Shown here one piece after another: positions 8,565 through 18,502 of a stretch of DNA of 64,000 bases. How positions within the stretch are numbered: the stretch's first letter is position 1; every line of letters starts with the position of its first letter. Origin of the DNA: Verrucomicrobiota bacterium (GTDB taxonomy: Bacteria > Verrucomicrobiota > Kiritimatiellia > CAJWTS01); contig JAQBYD010000008.1 of the NCBI GenBank assembly GCA_027623315.1, positions 1 through 64,000 of the forward strand. Reading direction: 5' to 3'. Below the pieces are notes generated by a model. The model was not told where the DNA came from and made no database searches. It saw only the letters and a program-made list of their open reading frames with translations. The translations under genes and the position numbers were made by a program.

Positions 8565-10144
8565 ACGCCGAGTTCAGAGCCGCGGGCCGACAAGTATGGG
8601 ATCGCGTTTTCGTGCTCTGCGCCATCGCGGTATGTGGCCTCCTGATCTGGATGTCTTTGACCAGGGGCCACGATTGGGGGGGCGACTTCGCGGGGTATAT
8701 CATGCAGACGCGCAGTCTCGTCGATGGGCCGGAACATATGGACAAGCTGCGATACGTCATCGAGAACTCCGTCAAGAGGCCCGGGCCTGTGGCCTACCCG
8801 TGGGGCACCTCGTTGCTGCTCGCCGTGCCCTATACCATGTTCGGCACGGATCTGCTGACGCTGAAGAGTGTCAACCTGGTCTGCTATCTGCTCTTCCTCG
8901 CATGTCTGTGGGTATTCATACGCGAAAGGCACCGCGGCGTGCTGCGCTATTGCTTCCTGCTACTCTTTGCGCTTAACCCGACGATGATTGGCTCAGCCAA
9001 CCGGGTCATGTCTGATATGCCCTTTCTTGCGGCGTCCACGGCGGCAATCATGCTGATCGCGAACGTCACCACGGGGCGGGTTGACGGCTCGGCGCGCCTG
9101 CGAGACCATCTGGCTCTAGGCATCCTGATAGCCGTGGCGTTGTTCCTCAGACGTAACGCAGTCCTGCTGCTTCTCACGCTGGCCGGTTGCCAGATCGTGG
9201 AACTCCTGCTTCTCTGGGCGCCGCAATGGACGAGACGCCACGGTGGCGCGAGAGATGTGACGACCCGCCGACCCATGCTGCGGGCCGCCGGGCGGTCGCT
9301 CATCCCTTACGTCACGTGCGCGCTCCTCGTGCTCGTCTTGGAAGGGGCCTTCCCGGCGGATGAGTCCGCGCACGTCGCCAGGCTTGACCTGATCAGGGCA
9401 GCCAAGTCGTCAGCCCAGTTCCACGACTTTTCGCGCTTGCCCAGGGCGTTCTTCGGATCGCTCAGCTCCCCCGGATGGAGGATCGATCGTGCGATCCACC
9501 TCGCGTCGCTTCCCTTTCTGGCCCTGGGCGTTCTGGTGCGGTTGCGGCGGGACTATCCCTTCGCCGCCTACAGCCTGGCGGTATGGGGTCTCTACATCAT
9601 CTGGCCCGGCCACATCGATCTCAGGTATCTGTTCCCGCTTCTGCCATTCTATATTCACTTTGTACTTATCGGAGCAGGCGCGTCGTGGCGCTCCCTTGAA
9701 GGGAAGACGGCCAGGATCACTCGCGCCACAGCCACGGCGGTGATCGTGCTCATCGTGATCGGGTTCGGCTGGGTTGCTGCGAAGAATGGCGTGAATAATT
9801 TGCTGCGTGCACGCCATGCTCCGGAGGGACCGAATTCGCCGGTGACACAGAAGATGTTTTCTGCCGTTCGCGCGTTCACCCGGCCAGATGATGTGGTCGC
9901 ATTTTACAAACCGCGCATTCTGCTTTTCTACACGGGTCGGCGCTCGGTGCGACTCGTTCATCCGTCCCAACTGGGCCGAGCAGACTACGTGGTCCTGCGC
10001 AGGGCAGGCGCCACTTTTGTCGAAGCATTCCAGGGGGAATCGGAAACCTTGATGGAGAACGGGGCCCTGGTCGTGGTCTACGAGAGTTGGAAGTACCAGA
10101 TCTGCCGCGTCGCGCTGACCGAGCACGTCGGCGAACGCGATTGA
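8561..10144 (+). CDS. Polytopic glycosyltransferase-like membrane protein (GT39/ArnT-like)
   Basis: A 527-residue integral membrane protein. The first helix spans about residues 13-33 (VFVLCAIAVCGLLIWMSL). It is followed by a loop with GHDWGGDFAGYIMQTRSL, where acidic residues sit as in GT-C transferases that use lipid-linked sugars. Roughly nine or ten further hydrophobic segments come before a soluble C-terminal region (DDVVAFYKPRILLFYTGRR). The ATG at 8561 overlaps the GT2 stop (ATGA); the earlier part of the track ORF is a shadow. It probably modifies or transfers a sugar outside the cytoplasmic membrane. It is the last gene of the glycan operon. The exact GT-C family is not certain. Confidence 0.7.
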   Translation: MNAEFRAAGRQVWDRVFVLCAIAVCGLLIWMSLTRGHDWGGDFAGYIMQTRSLVDGPEHMDKLRYVIENSVKRPGPVAYPWGTSLLLAVPYTMFGTDLLTLKSVNLVCYLLFLACLWVFIRERHRGVLRYCFLLLFALNPTMIGSANRVMSDMPFLAASTAAIMLIANVTTGRVDGSARLRDHLALGILIAVALFLRRNAVLLLLTLAGCQIVELLLLWAPQWTRRHGGARDVTTRRPMLRAAGRSLIPYVTCALLVLVLEGAFPADESAHVARLDLIRAAKSSAQFHDFSRLPRAFFGSLSSPGWRIDRAIHLASLPFLALGVLVRLRRDYPFAAYSLAVWGLYIIWPGHIDLRYLFPLLPFYIHFVLIGAGASWRSLEGKTARITRATATAVIVLIVIGFGWVAAKNGVNNLLRARHAPEGPNSPVTQKMFSAVRAFTRPDDVVAFYKPRILLFYTGRRSVRLVHPSQLGRADYVVLRRAGATFVEAFQGESETLMENGALVVVYESWKYQICRVALTEHVGERD

Positions 10145-10160
10145 AACCCATCGGATCGCT

Positions 10161-10412
10161 GAGCTTCTGCTTCTTGAGCATGCCGATCTTGTAGTCCGTC
10201 GTGTCGAGACCCCAGTACTCGATATACACGTCGAACTGCTGCAGGTAGAAATCGGGCCGCACAGCGAAGCCGCCGATGATCTGGAATTTGTCGTCGTAGC
10301 GATAGTCGATGTCGTGTGCGCTCAGCGGCAGGCCGACTCCAAGGCCGTCCAGGAGCCCGGCGGCCAGCGCCGCGGCACCGGCTTCGAGTGGATGAATAAC
10401 ATCGGGGTGGGA
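10161..10412 (-). pseudogene. Remnant of a PD-(D/E)XK-type nuclease domain
   Basis: On the minus strand an 84-codon open stretch reads IDYRYDDKFQIIGGFAVRPDFYL, VYIEYWGLDTTDYKIGMLKKQKL (quoted in parts). This resembles the restriction-endonuclease-fold tail of UvrD-type helicases and related nucleases, with Asp in RPDF and Glu in IEYWG as candidate catalytic residues. It is closed upstream by a TGA at 10413-10415. After KKQKL it runs into unrelated sequence, so both ends of the gene are gone. No start codon with a ribosome binding site is visible. It marks an old rearrangement point between the glycan operon and the envelope genes. Confidence 0.55.
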
Positions 10413-10591
10413 TCATTATCTTTCCGTAAAGTAATACCCGCGAAGGCACCTGCGCATTGTTCCGTGCGCATTTGCTGCTATACGCGCGGCAGAGTAATTG
10501 ATACGAAACACTCATTTTGGGGTGGAACTAGGTTAATGCACAAGGTAGGATGCTGGATCGGCACGCATCTTGCAGGTGTGTGCCTCTTTGT
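10413..10591. other. Intergenic region upstream of the long envelope gene run
   Basis: This AT-richer stretch is the best place for the promoter of the 30-kb gene run that follows. A weak candidate is ttgttc, 16 bases, tatacg (about 10458-10485), which overlaps a short repeat of tgcgca. No Rho-independent terminator for the glycan operon is visible. The promoter call is tentative. Confidence 0.25.
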
Positions 10592-13500
10592 ATGAAGTCA
10601 TCGTTGCGAAACCTGCCTGTGCTCCGATTCAACGCGTTTATGCGTCGAGTCCTGAGCATGACGTGCTGTGTCCTGGTTTCGGGCGCCGCGTTCGGTCAAC
10701 AGGCCGACGCCACCAAGTCCGCCGCGCGCGACTTGATGAAGCGCAGACTCTACGGCGATGCCGTCAAGGTGCTGTTGCGCGAGGTGGGGAGAATCCCAGA
10801 GGCCGACGCCGGGCTCTTCCAGATCATGCTCGGCGAGAGTTACTACATGCAGAAGCAGTACGCCGAGGCCCGCCCCTGGTACATCAAGGCGCAACGGTTC
10901 CTCGCAACCGACGACGAAGCCAATCAGACCATCGCTGAGTATCGACTGGCTTGCATCGCGTACCGGATGAATGACCCCGCCGCCGGGTTCAAGCAGACAG
11001 ACGATTTCATGCGCCACTATCCGACCGATAGACGCTCCGGCAGTCTCTTGCTGTTCAAGATGCAGGCCTTGGCCAAACGCGGTGCAGCCGCTACCGAGGA
11101 GATCGAGGCCATCCGTGAGAGCATCGCGGAAGACGCCAGGCGCTATGGCCCGGCGACCGACATCGCCGCCGACAACGTCCTGACCGAGTTCTACCTTGCG
11201 CTGGGCGGCAACGAGAAGGCGCGCGACCGCTATCGCAACATCGTCCTGAACTTTCAGCAGGTGACTCGCCAGTTCATCGAAGAGCACCGTCCGATCCCAC
11301 CAGCGTTAGAGCGTGGTCACGATAAGGCTGCCGTTCAGCTCGCGAGCATGAGTCTCAAGGATAAGGACTACGAGGACGCCGTGCGTTGGTTGAGCATCGT
11401 GCGTTACGACGACGAGATGAAGCGCCGCGCGCGATTGTTGCTGGCGCAGGTCGCGTATGAGCAGAACGATTTCCGACGCGCCGAGCGCCATCTAAAAGAC
11501 GACGATTTTATCGAGACGGTGCCGGCCGGGCCGCTGCGCTCCGACATGTACCTGCTGCTCGGGTTCTGCTCCAAGCGCGCGCTGAGACCGGTTCTGGAGG
11601 ACGTGGCAGCCTACTTCAGCAAGGTGGAACCGGGCACGAAATCGTACTTCCAGGCGCAGATGGGATTGGCCGACACGTACGAGCGCTGGCGAAGAATCGA
11701 CGACGCGATCACCGCCCTTGAGAACGCCAAGGTTTCGGCGAAGTACGAACCTCAAGCGTTGGCCTCGCTGGGGCGCCTTTACATGGAAACGGGCGACGGC
11801 GAAAAACGCCCGGAGAAGCAGGAGGAATTCTTTAAGCTCGCCGTGGAGCGTTTTGAGTCGCTCACCACGAAGTATCCGAATTCCCGCGAGGCCAAGGATT
11901 CCAATCCGTTGATTCAGAAGCTGATCGAAAAGGGATACGAGGTCAGGCTCGCGGAGACGGATGCGGACATGGTCGGCAAATGGGCGGAAACCGTCGCTCA
12001 ATCGCCCGGGTCGGGTCCGGCCGCACGCGCCCTGGTCAGCATCGCACGCCAGCATCACAAGGTCGTGATCGACGACAGCACCGGGGCTATTTTAAAGTTG
12101 CCAGACTACGCCGCATGCGCCGCTGCGGCCACAAAGCTGCTCGACGCTTCGGTCTACACGGGAACCGATCTAGCTGCGGAGACATGGGTCGCCATGCGCG
12201 CCGAGGCGCTCTACTACCGGGGATACTCCCACATGGCCAGTGCCACCCAATCGGTTCCGCCCGGAAAAACCGACGTGCCGCCCACGTATCTCGTGCCGGC
12301 CAGCATGGACCAGGCCATCCAGGATCTCGAAGCCGCCCGCGACATCGCCGACCCCAAGCAGGTGGATCTCGTGAAGAATATCGAGCTCGGGTTGCTGGAG
12401 GCGATGTTCAAGTCCGGCAAGGAGGAGTTGCGCGAGGAGGCGAGTGCACGATTCAACGAACTCGGTGCGACGTACGGCGCGGAGCCGCGCTTCCAGAAGA
12501 TGGCGTACGAATTGGCCAAGTGGTTCCAGGACCGCAAGATGTTCCCCGATGCCGCACGCGAGTACCGCGGCATTGCCGACCGCAGCCAGAACCTCGCGCC
12601 CGACGACCTGATGCAGCTCCTCTACCTGTCCGGCCAGCTCTATAGCAAGTCCGCACACGATGCCGCGACCGCGACGGGTGACCAACCGCGACGATACGGA
12701 ATCTACATCTACCCGAAGCGGATATTCAACGTCGCGGCGTTCCTGGATACGTATCGTCCATTCGAGAAGCTCGTCTCGCTCGAAGGTGTCGCCGACACGG
12801 AATTGAGCGCCGAGGACGCGATCCGTCTCATCTCGAAAGCGTCGCGCATTCCCTTCACGTGGTCATCGGCCGGGGGCGGTGAATCCGTCACGAGTTATCT
12901 CAAGCAGACTCGCGTCACGCTGGCCCCCTCGAGCGGCACCGTCATGGCGCTGCTTAAGCAGATCCTGAACGACGAGCATCACGAGCTCGCCCTCGACATA
13001 GGCCTCGCGGATTCTTCACCTACGGTGGTGCCGACGCGCGAGGAGCTTGAGGACCCGGAGATGGTGGATGTCGTCGTCCCGGTCGAGATTCTCGATACTC
13101 GCCATGCCGCGCTGCGGCATCCCACCATGACGCGCCAGTACGGCGCCTGGCAGTCCGCGCCTTCGGGGGAGACCATGCTTTTCCACGTCTTCAATCGCGT
13201 GGAAGAGATCACCAAGCTGGACATCTTGTGGGCACCCGGTGTCGAGAAGGACGATGTCCTGGCGACCGAACTCACGGCGGCGCCGGGCGTGCCTGCCGGA
13301 CAGGCCGTCTCGGCGGCGGTCATGCTTGGGGCGGTCATGCAACCGCTCGACCTGAAATACCGCATCGTCGAGCGCGATCTCTCGAGTCAGCTCTACGATA
13401 AGGCCAAGGATTCCTTCAGCGAGATCCGGCGCATTTCGCCGAAGAGCGATTACGGTGAAAAGTCTCTCTACACGCTTGCTTTGAATTACTTTCAGCAGAA

Positions 13501-14968
13501 GGAATACGAGCGCATGCGCATCGTCCTGACGGAATATCTCAAGATTTTCGACAATCCCAGCTTCCGCCACTACCACGACGCCAACTTCTGGGTAGGCTGG
13601 ATCTTTGAACACGACCGGCGCTACCGCGAGGCCACGCGCTACTACAATCGCGCCGCCGCGGAGAAGCTTCTTGTCGTGCGCCCGCGCGGGGAGGAACTCA
13701 CGCGCGAGGAGTTGAAAGAGAAGCTTTCCTACGAGACTGTCTATTCGCTTGAAGAGGTCTATACCGGCGATATTACGGGGATGACCGTTGCCGAGGGACT
13801 CATCGATTTTGTGCAACTGTACGCCGGCGTCGCGATGGGGATTGAGCCCTCGCTGCTGACCACCAACATCGCGGTAGCGGATGCTGCCTACCAGGAAGCC
13901 CAGGTCTTCGACGTTCTGCTCGACGCACTCGACGCTGTTCAACTTGGCCTGCGCGCGGAGAACGCGAATCCAGACGTCGCGCAGAAAGCCTACTTCCGAC
14001 TGGCGCGCTCGTATCAGAAGGACGGGAGGCCGCAGGAGGGTCTCTCCGGGTGCCGCGTATTGCTAGACCGTTACCCGCAGACAGAGCGGCGGCGCGATGT
14101 CTACAAGTTACAGCTTGAGATCTACAAGGCACTCAAGGACTACCGCAACGTGTTGGCTACGCTCGACCTGCTCAAGAAGGAACTCGAGGCGGAGGGACAC
14201 GGATACAAGATCGATTTCGAGATTGCATGGGTCTATTTCGACCTGTGTCGCTATGCCGACGCGGTTACACACTACGAGAAGGCGCTGGGGGGAGCCCAGA
14301 CAGGGCGTGAGGATCGCAACATTCGCGACGGTTACGCTCGTGCTCTGTACATGAACGGCGACTTGAAGGCGTCGCTGCGCGAATACCACACGCTGGTGGC
14401 CACGGAACCGCAGGCGCTGCGCGCATTTGTTGACGAGATGATGATCTGGTACCTGGAGCGCGCGCTCGGTGAGAAAACCTCCGCTGATCTCCCGCCGGCT
14501 GCCGCCAAGTTGCTGACGGCGTATGAGAAACTCGATAACTCCCAGCGCAGCCGCGTAAACCAGACCGCGTTGGCGAAAATCACGTGGGGCTACTACATTA
14601 CAGCGCTTCTCGATCTGAAGAACGGAGACTCGTCCATCGCGATCGATAAGCTCGACGCCGCCGGCAATTCGCCGGACGACTGGCTGGCCGCAAATGCGAT
14701 GTATCGCCTGGCGCGGGTGCACATGGCCGAGAAGCAGTACGTGCGTGCGATTGAAGCGCTCGAATATCTGCTGTTCTCCACGAGATCCGCCGAGGCGGAG
14801 GTCAAGGCCGGCTACGCGCTGGGCCTGTGCTACACAGAGAGCAGTCAAACCGAGAAGGCCCGGCACCGCTTTGAGCAACTGGTGCAGCGGTTTCCCGATT
14901 CCCCGTACGCCGACAAGGCAAAAGAGGCATTGGCGTCTCTCACCTCATCCCTCCCGGGCGAGAACTAA
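10592..14968 (+). CDS. Secreted TPR-repeat protein with two STN/secretin-N0-like segments
   Basis: A 1458-residue exported repeat protein, no enzyme motif seen. The signal peptide is clearest from the ATG at 10640 (MRRVLSMTCCVLVSGAAFGQ); the ATG at 10592 adds 16 residues. Long TPR arrays run over about residues 30-680 and 940-1458 (for example YGDAVKVLLREVG, KQYAEARPWYIKAQ, KARHRFEQLVQRFPDSPYADKA). Between them, about 730-820 and 870-930, are two stretches built like STN/secretin N0 modules: a helix with an IPFTWS or LDILWAPGV strand, then VTLAPSSGTVMALLKQIL or LKYRIVE. Such modules occur in secretins and TonB-dependent transducers, which fits the neighbouring ExbB/ExbD genes. It is probably a periplasmic scaffold. 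The next TPR gene starts one base after this stop. Confidence 0.72.
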   Translation: MKSSLRNLPVLRFNAFMRRVLSMTCCVLVSGAAFGQQADATKSAARDLMKRRLYGDAVKVLLREVGRIPEADAGLFQIMLGESYYMQKQYAEARPWYIKAQRFLATDDEANQTIAEYRLACIAYRMNDPAAGFKQTDDFMRHYPTDRRSGSLLLFKMQALAKRGAAATEEIEAIRESIAEDARRYGPATDIAADNVLTEFYLALGGNEKARDRYRNIVLNFQQVTRQFIEEHRPIPPALERGHDKAAVQLASMSLKDKDYEDAVRWLSIVRYDDEMKRRARLLLAQVAYEQNDFRRAERHLKDDDFIETVPAGPLRSDMYLLLGFCSKRALRPVLEDVAAYFSKVEPGTKSYFQAQMGLADTYERWRRIDDAITALENAKVSAKYEPQALASLGRLYMETGDGEKRPEKQEEFFKLAVERFESLTTKYPNSREAKDSNPLIQKLIEKGYEVRLAETDADMVGKWAETVAQSPGSGPAARALVSIARQHHKVVIDDSTGAILKLPDYAACAAAATKLLDASVYTGTDLAAETWVAMRAEALYYRGYSHMASATQSVPPGKTDVPPTYLVPASMDQAIQDLEAARDIADPKQVDLVKNIELGLLEAMFKSGKEELREEASARFNELGATYGAEPRFQKMAYELAKWFQDRKMFPDAAREYRGIADRSQNLAPDDLMQLLYLSGQLYSKSAHDAATATGDQPRRYGIYIYPKRIFNVAAFLDTYRPFEKLVSLEGVADTELSAEDAIRLISKASRIPFTWSSAGGGESVTSYLKQTRVTLAPSSGTVMALLKQILNDEHHELALDIGLADSSPTVVPTREELEDPEMVDVVVPVEILDTRHAALRHPTMTRQYGAWQSAPSGETMLFHVFNRVEEITKLDILWAPGVEKDDVLATELTAAPGVPAGQAVSAAVMLGAVMQPLDLKYRIVERDLSSQLYDKAKDSFSEIRRISPKSDYGEKSLYTLALNYFQQKEYERMRIVLTEYLKIFDNPSFRHYHDANFWVGWIFEHDRRYREATRYYNRAAAEKLLVVRPRGEELTREELKEKLSYETVYSLEEVYTGDITGMTVAEGLIDFVQLYAGVAMGIEPSLLTTNIAVADAAYQEAQVFDVLLDALDAVQLGLRAENANPDVAQKAYFRLARSYQKDGRPQEGLSGCRVLLDRYPQTERRRDVYKLQLEIYKALKDYRNVLATLDLLKKELEAEGHGYKIDFEIAWVYFDLCRYADAVTHYEKALGGAQTGREDRNIRDGYARALYMNGDLKASLREYHTLVATEPQALRAFVDEMMIWYLERALGEKTSADLPPAAAKLLTAYEKLDNSQRSRVNQTALAKITWGYYITALLDLKNGDSSIAIDKLDAAGNSPDDWLAANAMYRLARVHMAEKQYVRAIEALEYLLFSTRSAEAEVKAGYALGLCYTESSQTEKARHRFEQLVQRFPDSPYADKAKEALASLTSSLPGEN

Positions 14969-14969
14969 C

Positions 14970-17900
14970 ATGAAACGGCGATGGATAGTCACAGCACTTG
15001 TATGCGCGATCGCCGCCGGCGCATTCGGTGCGACCCCCGAGACGCTCTTCCGTGAGGGCAAGCGGCACGAAGAGCAGGGCGACTTCGTGCGCGCGATCGA
15101 AAGCTATCGCAAGTTTCTAAATGACTACGCGGGGCACTCGCAGGTGACCGATGTGCGATACCGGCTTGCGCGCTCGCAAGACGCGATCGGACTGATGGAT
15201 GAGGCCATCGCGAACCTGGAGACCGTCGTCAAAAAGGGCGGCGATCGTTTTCGCCAGCGCCAGGATGCGATGTTCATGCTCGGCAACCTGCTGGGCGACG
15301 TCGAGCGCTACGATGATGCGATCAGGATATACGAAGCGTTGCTCGTCGAAGGTGCCGGTCTCTTCCACGACGAAGTGCTGAATCGTCTGGGCGGCTACTA
15401 CGCCGTGCAGGAGAAATACGACGAGGCGGCTGCGAAATTGAACATTCTCAAACGGCGCAAGGACTCCAAGTTCGCCGAGCAGGCCGCCTACAAGCTCTCG
15501 ATGATCTGGATCCGCGCCGGCAATCTGGACCTGGCCGTGGATGCGGTCAGCGACCTGGCGACACGCTGGCCCCAGAATGAGCAGGCGCGCGGGCTGATGC
15601 TCCAGATCGCCGACAAGTTCCGCGAGCAACGCAAGTACGAACAGGCCGTGGCGGCCTGCGAGCAGCTTCGCACAGGATTTCCCAAGACTCGCGAAGGACA
15701 GGCCGCCGGCTACATCCTGGGTCGCATCTACCTGGACCGTGACGAACTGGCGCTTGCCGCGCAGACCTTCGAAGCCGTTGCGCGGATGCCGGAGAATCGC
15801 AAGCTCGGTCTCTCTGCCGATGCCATGTTGCAGTCCGCCGATCTTTACTTCGGCAAGTTGAACAACGTGGACAAAGCGATGGAGCTCTACGAGGAGGCGT
15901 CGAGCCTGGCGCGCGAAGATGTCAGCGCCCGTGATCGTACGATCCTGGCGCAGTGTTACTTCCGGCTCGGCGAGCACCAGTTCGCAAAGCAAGAGTGGAG
16001 CGTGGCGCTGGAGTATTTTACACTCTTGCGTGAGCTCGGCACCGAGATCAATATCCTGCCGCGCATCATGAAGTGCCAGGCCGAGCTGCACGTCGACCTG
16101 CGCGCCGAGCTTCAGAACGAGAAGGAGCTCGACTTCATCCGGCAGAAGATTAAGGAGAATCCGAACACCTTTGCCGCGGCCGAGGGGGAGATCTTTCTGC
16201 TCGACCGTGATCTCGAGAGCCGGCTCGAGCGTACGGTTGCGGTGGACGACCTGATCGAGGCCTATCGCGATGTTCTGGTACGCTATCCCAAGGCGGTTGT
16301 CTCGGAGCAGCACCTGGAATCGTATATCTACATACAGCTCGCACGCCTGCATGCGAAGCTCTTCCGGGACCGCGTCCTGACGGGGCACGCGGATCTGGAA
16401 TGGCAGTCGGCGATTACATTTTGCGAGAGAGCCCTGGAACTCGATCCCGACACACCGTATCGCGTGGATCTCCTGGAGTTGATGGCGGGCGTCGCCGACC
16501 AGGCGGGACAGACCTCCAAGGCATTCGACACCTATCGCCGGCTCTACGACCTTGCCCGTGCCGGGGCCACGACGAACACGGACGCCGCCGCGATCGTTCA
16601 GATGACGGAGTATATGCGCTCGATGCTGACACGAGCGGACGAAGGTGACTCGATCGAGAAGGCCATTGCCGCTGCCCGGGAGATCATCGCGAAGGACGGC
16701 AAGGACGCGCCGACGGCGCGCCACGCGATGTTCTACATCGGTGACCTGTATTATCTGCGCAAAGATTTCTCGGGTGCGGCCAAGGCCTACCGCGAGTTCA
16801 TCAAGGCATATGGTCCTCCCCAGACGCCCGAGGGCGAGATCAGTGGAGGCCCCTGGAAGCCTGGGAACGTGAATGAAAGCGTGAGGCAGGTTCAGCAAGC
16901 CGCGCTTCGAATCGCCCATTGTTGGTACCTCCAGGGGCATTCGCAGAACATGATCAAGGCCTACCAGTGGATCGTGCGCAATCTTCCGATCGATAACAGC
17001 TCGGTGGGCGAGGCGGAGTATTGGCTGGCGATGGAGCTGACCAAGGGCGAAGCCGCCAAGACGAAGGACGCCAAGCTTCAATTGGCCGATCAACTTTGGA
17101 AGCGCGTGGTCAATCCCTCGTTGGATTTTGAGGCCGAGAATTTCGCGGCGAGCTACCATCCATGGGTTCGCGACGAGCAGATGCGCCAGTACGTGCAGCT
17201 TGCCATGCTGAAATCGGGCGAGATCTACAGCGAGATGGAGAAGCACCGCGTGGCCGCCGAGATCTTCGGTCAGTACCTCTCTCGTTTTCCTCCGCACGCG
17301 TCGCGAGGTGCCGCGGAGCCGACGCGCGACGAGGAGTTGCACAGCATGGCGCGCTACGCACTCGGGCGTGAGTATATCGCACTGGGTGAATTGGGTCTGT
17401 TGGTGGGCGCGTACCGGCCGTATGTCGATGGCTTGCGTGGCGACCGCTTACGCGTGTCGGCCCTGAAGTTGCTTGGTTACCATGGGACGCGTAACAAGTT
17501 CTACGACGACGGGATCATTGCGTATGCAACGCTGCTCGATGAGTACGGGCGAAATGTTCTGAACGCAGATGGCAACCCCTTGCCACTTGCCCCGAGGCTT
17601 CGCTTACGCGGCAGCAATCCAGGCTGGAACGGCATCCGCATGGATGCCCCCGCGGATCTCGACCTGGGCGCTACGCGGTATGCGCTGGGGTACATTTACT
17701 GGATGCTGGAGGAGTGGGACGACGCGATCAAGGTGCTCGAGCCCTTCATCTCCGACAAGGATCTGCGCGACAACAAGGCACGCGCCAAGTCGCTGCACAT
17801 GGTCGGGCGTTGCATGTACCGTCAACATGACTACCAGGGAACCTACGAAGCGATGTCCCGCATCGTGAAGTACCCGGCGTACGCCGGGTTCAAGGCCATC

Positions 17901-18401
17901 GAGGAAGCCTATGTCTACACCGCCCGCGCCGCCATGGAGCTCGAAAAATGGGATGCGGTACATGAAACGTACACCAAGTTTGTGGAGAAGCACCCGATGT
18001 CGCTACAGCGACCCCACATCGACCTCTACCAGGGCGGCGCCTTGCTGCGCGGCGGCCAGGCCGTGGAGGCGTTGCCGATCCTGGGTAACCTCGCGCGAAG
18101 CGACACGTACCAGGACGTCAAGGCCGACGCCCTTTTCTATCTCGGCGTCTACCAGATGACCAAGTTACAGGAAAACTACAAGGCCGCGAGCAAGCTGCTC
18201 GATCAGAGCATCGAGATCTACCCACGCGAGGACGCGTGCCTTGTCGCGGCGCGCTGCGCCGTCAGGCTTAAGCGCTGGGACAAAGCGGCCGCCTATCTTG
18301 AACGAGCCTTGCGGGAGTTCCCGACGGGTAAACCTCGCGTGCTGGCCGAGGCAAGCAAGCTTCTGCCGAGCGTGAAGAAGGAATTGGCAAAGATGGAGTA
18401 G
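14970..18401 (+). CDS. Secreted TPR-repeat protein
   Basis: An 1143-residue exported protein made almost entirely of TPR-like helix pairs. Examples are EEQGDFVRAIESYRKFLNDYAG near the N-terminus, RYDDAIRIYEALLVEG, and KAAAYLERALREFPTGK at the C-terminus. The signal peptide (MKRRWIVTALVCAIAAGAFG) fixes the start at the ATG at 14970, one base after the preceding stop; the longer track ORF runs back into the previous gene. It most likely forms an elongated periplasmic scaffold with the preceding TPR protein. The next gene is ExbB. No catalytic motif is seen. The long antisense ORF of 741 codons within it is a codon-bias shadow. Confidence 0.78.
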   Translation: MKRRWIVTALVCAIAAGAFGATPETLFREGKRHEEQGDFVRAIESYRKFLNDYAGHSQVTDVRYRLARSQDAIGLMDEAIANLETVVKKGGDRFRQRQDAMFMLGNLLGDVERYDDAIRIYEALLVEGAGLFHDEVLNRLGGYYAVQEKYDEAAAKLNILKRRKDSKFAEQAAYKLSMIWIRAGNLDLAVDAVSDLATRWPQNEQARGLMLQIADKFREQRKYEQAVAACEQLRTGFPKTREGQAAGYILGRIYLDRDELALAAQTFEAVARMPENRKLGLSADAMLQSADLYFGKLNNVDKAMELYEEASSLAREDVSARDRTILAQCYFRLGEHQFAKQEWSVALEYFTLLRELGTEINILPRIMKCQAELHVDLRAELQNEKELDFIRQKIKENPNTFAAAEGEIFLLDRDLESRLERTVAVDDLIEAYRDVLVRYPKAVVSEQHLESYIYIQLARLHAKLFRDRVLTGHADLEWQSAITFCERALELDPDTPYRVDLLELMAGVADQAGQTSKAFDTYRRLYDLARAGATTNTDAAAIVQMTEYMRSMLTRADEGDSIEKAIAAAREIIAKDGKDAPTARHAMFYIGDLYYLRKDFSGAAKAYREFIKAYGPPQTPEGEISGGPWKPGNVNESVRQVQQAALRIAHCWYLQGHSQNMIKAYQWIVRNLPIDNSSVGEAEYWLAMELTKGEAAKTKDAKLQLADQLWKRVVNPSLDFEAENFAASYHPWVRDEQMRQYVQLAMLKSGEIYSEMEKHRVAAEIFGQYLSRFPPHASRGAAEPTRDEELHSMARYALGREYIALGELGLLVGAYRPYVDGLRGDRLRVSALKLLGYHGTRNKFYDDGIIAYATLLDEYGRNVLNADGNPLPLAPRLRLRGSNPGWNGIRMDAPADLDLGATRYALGYIYWMLEEWDDAIKVLEPFISDKDLRDNKARAKSLHMVGRCMYRQHDYQGTYEAMSRIVKYPAYAGFKAIEEAYVYTARAAMELEKWDAVHETYTKFVEKHPMSLQRPHIDLYQGGALLRGGQAVEALPILGNLARSDTYQDVKADALFYLGVYQMTKLQENYKAASKLLDQSIEIYPREDACLVAARCAVRLKRWDKAAAYLERALREFPTGKPRVLAEASKLLPSVKKELAKME

Positions 18402-18445
18402 TTGCCCGCGCAGAACGGGTGGCATGGATTGGAACCGAACTTGAA

Positions 18446-18467
18446 GTCGCGGCCCTTCGGCCGCGGC
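18446..18467 (+). other. Stable RNA hairpin between the TPR gene and exbB
   Basis: The arms gtcgcggcc and ggccgcggc can pair over nine bases (one G-T) around a four-base loop. No T-run follows, so it is not a standard terminator. It may be an mRNA-stability or partial-attenuation element that lowers or protects expression of the exbB transcript. Confidence 0.4.
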
Positions 18468-18502
18468 TACGAATGAAGCGATAGAGCAACAGGAGGAACA
18501 CA

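Noticed and set aside
15117-17342. 741-codon minus-strand ORF inside the TPR gene
   Set aside because: It lies wholly antisense to a clear TPR gene with signal peptide; the open antisense frame follows from high-GC codon bias, and its translation shows no domain pattern.
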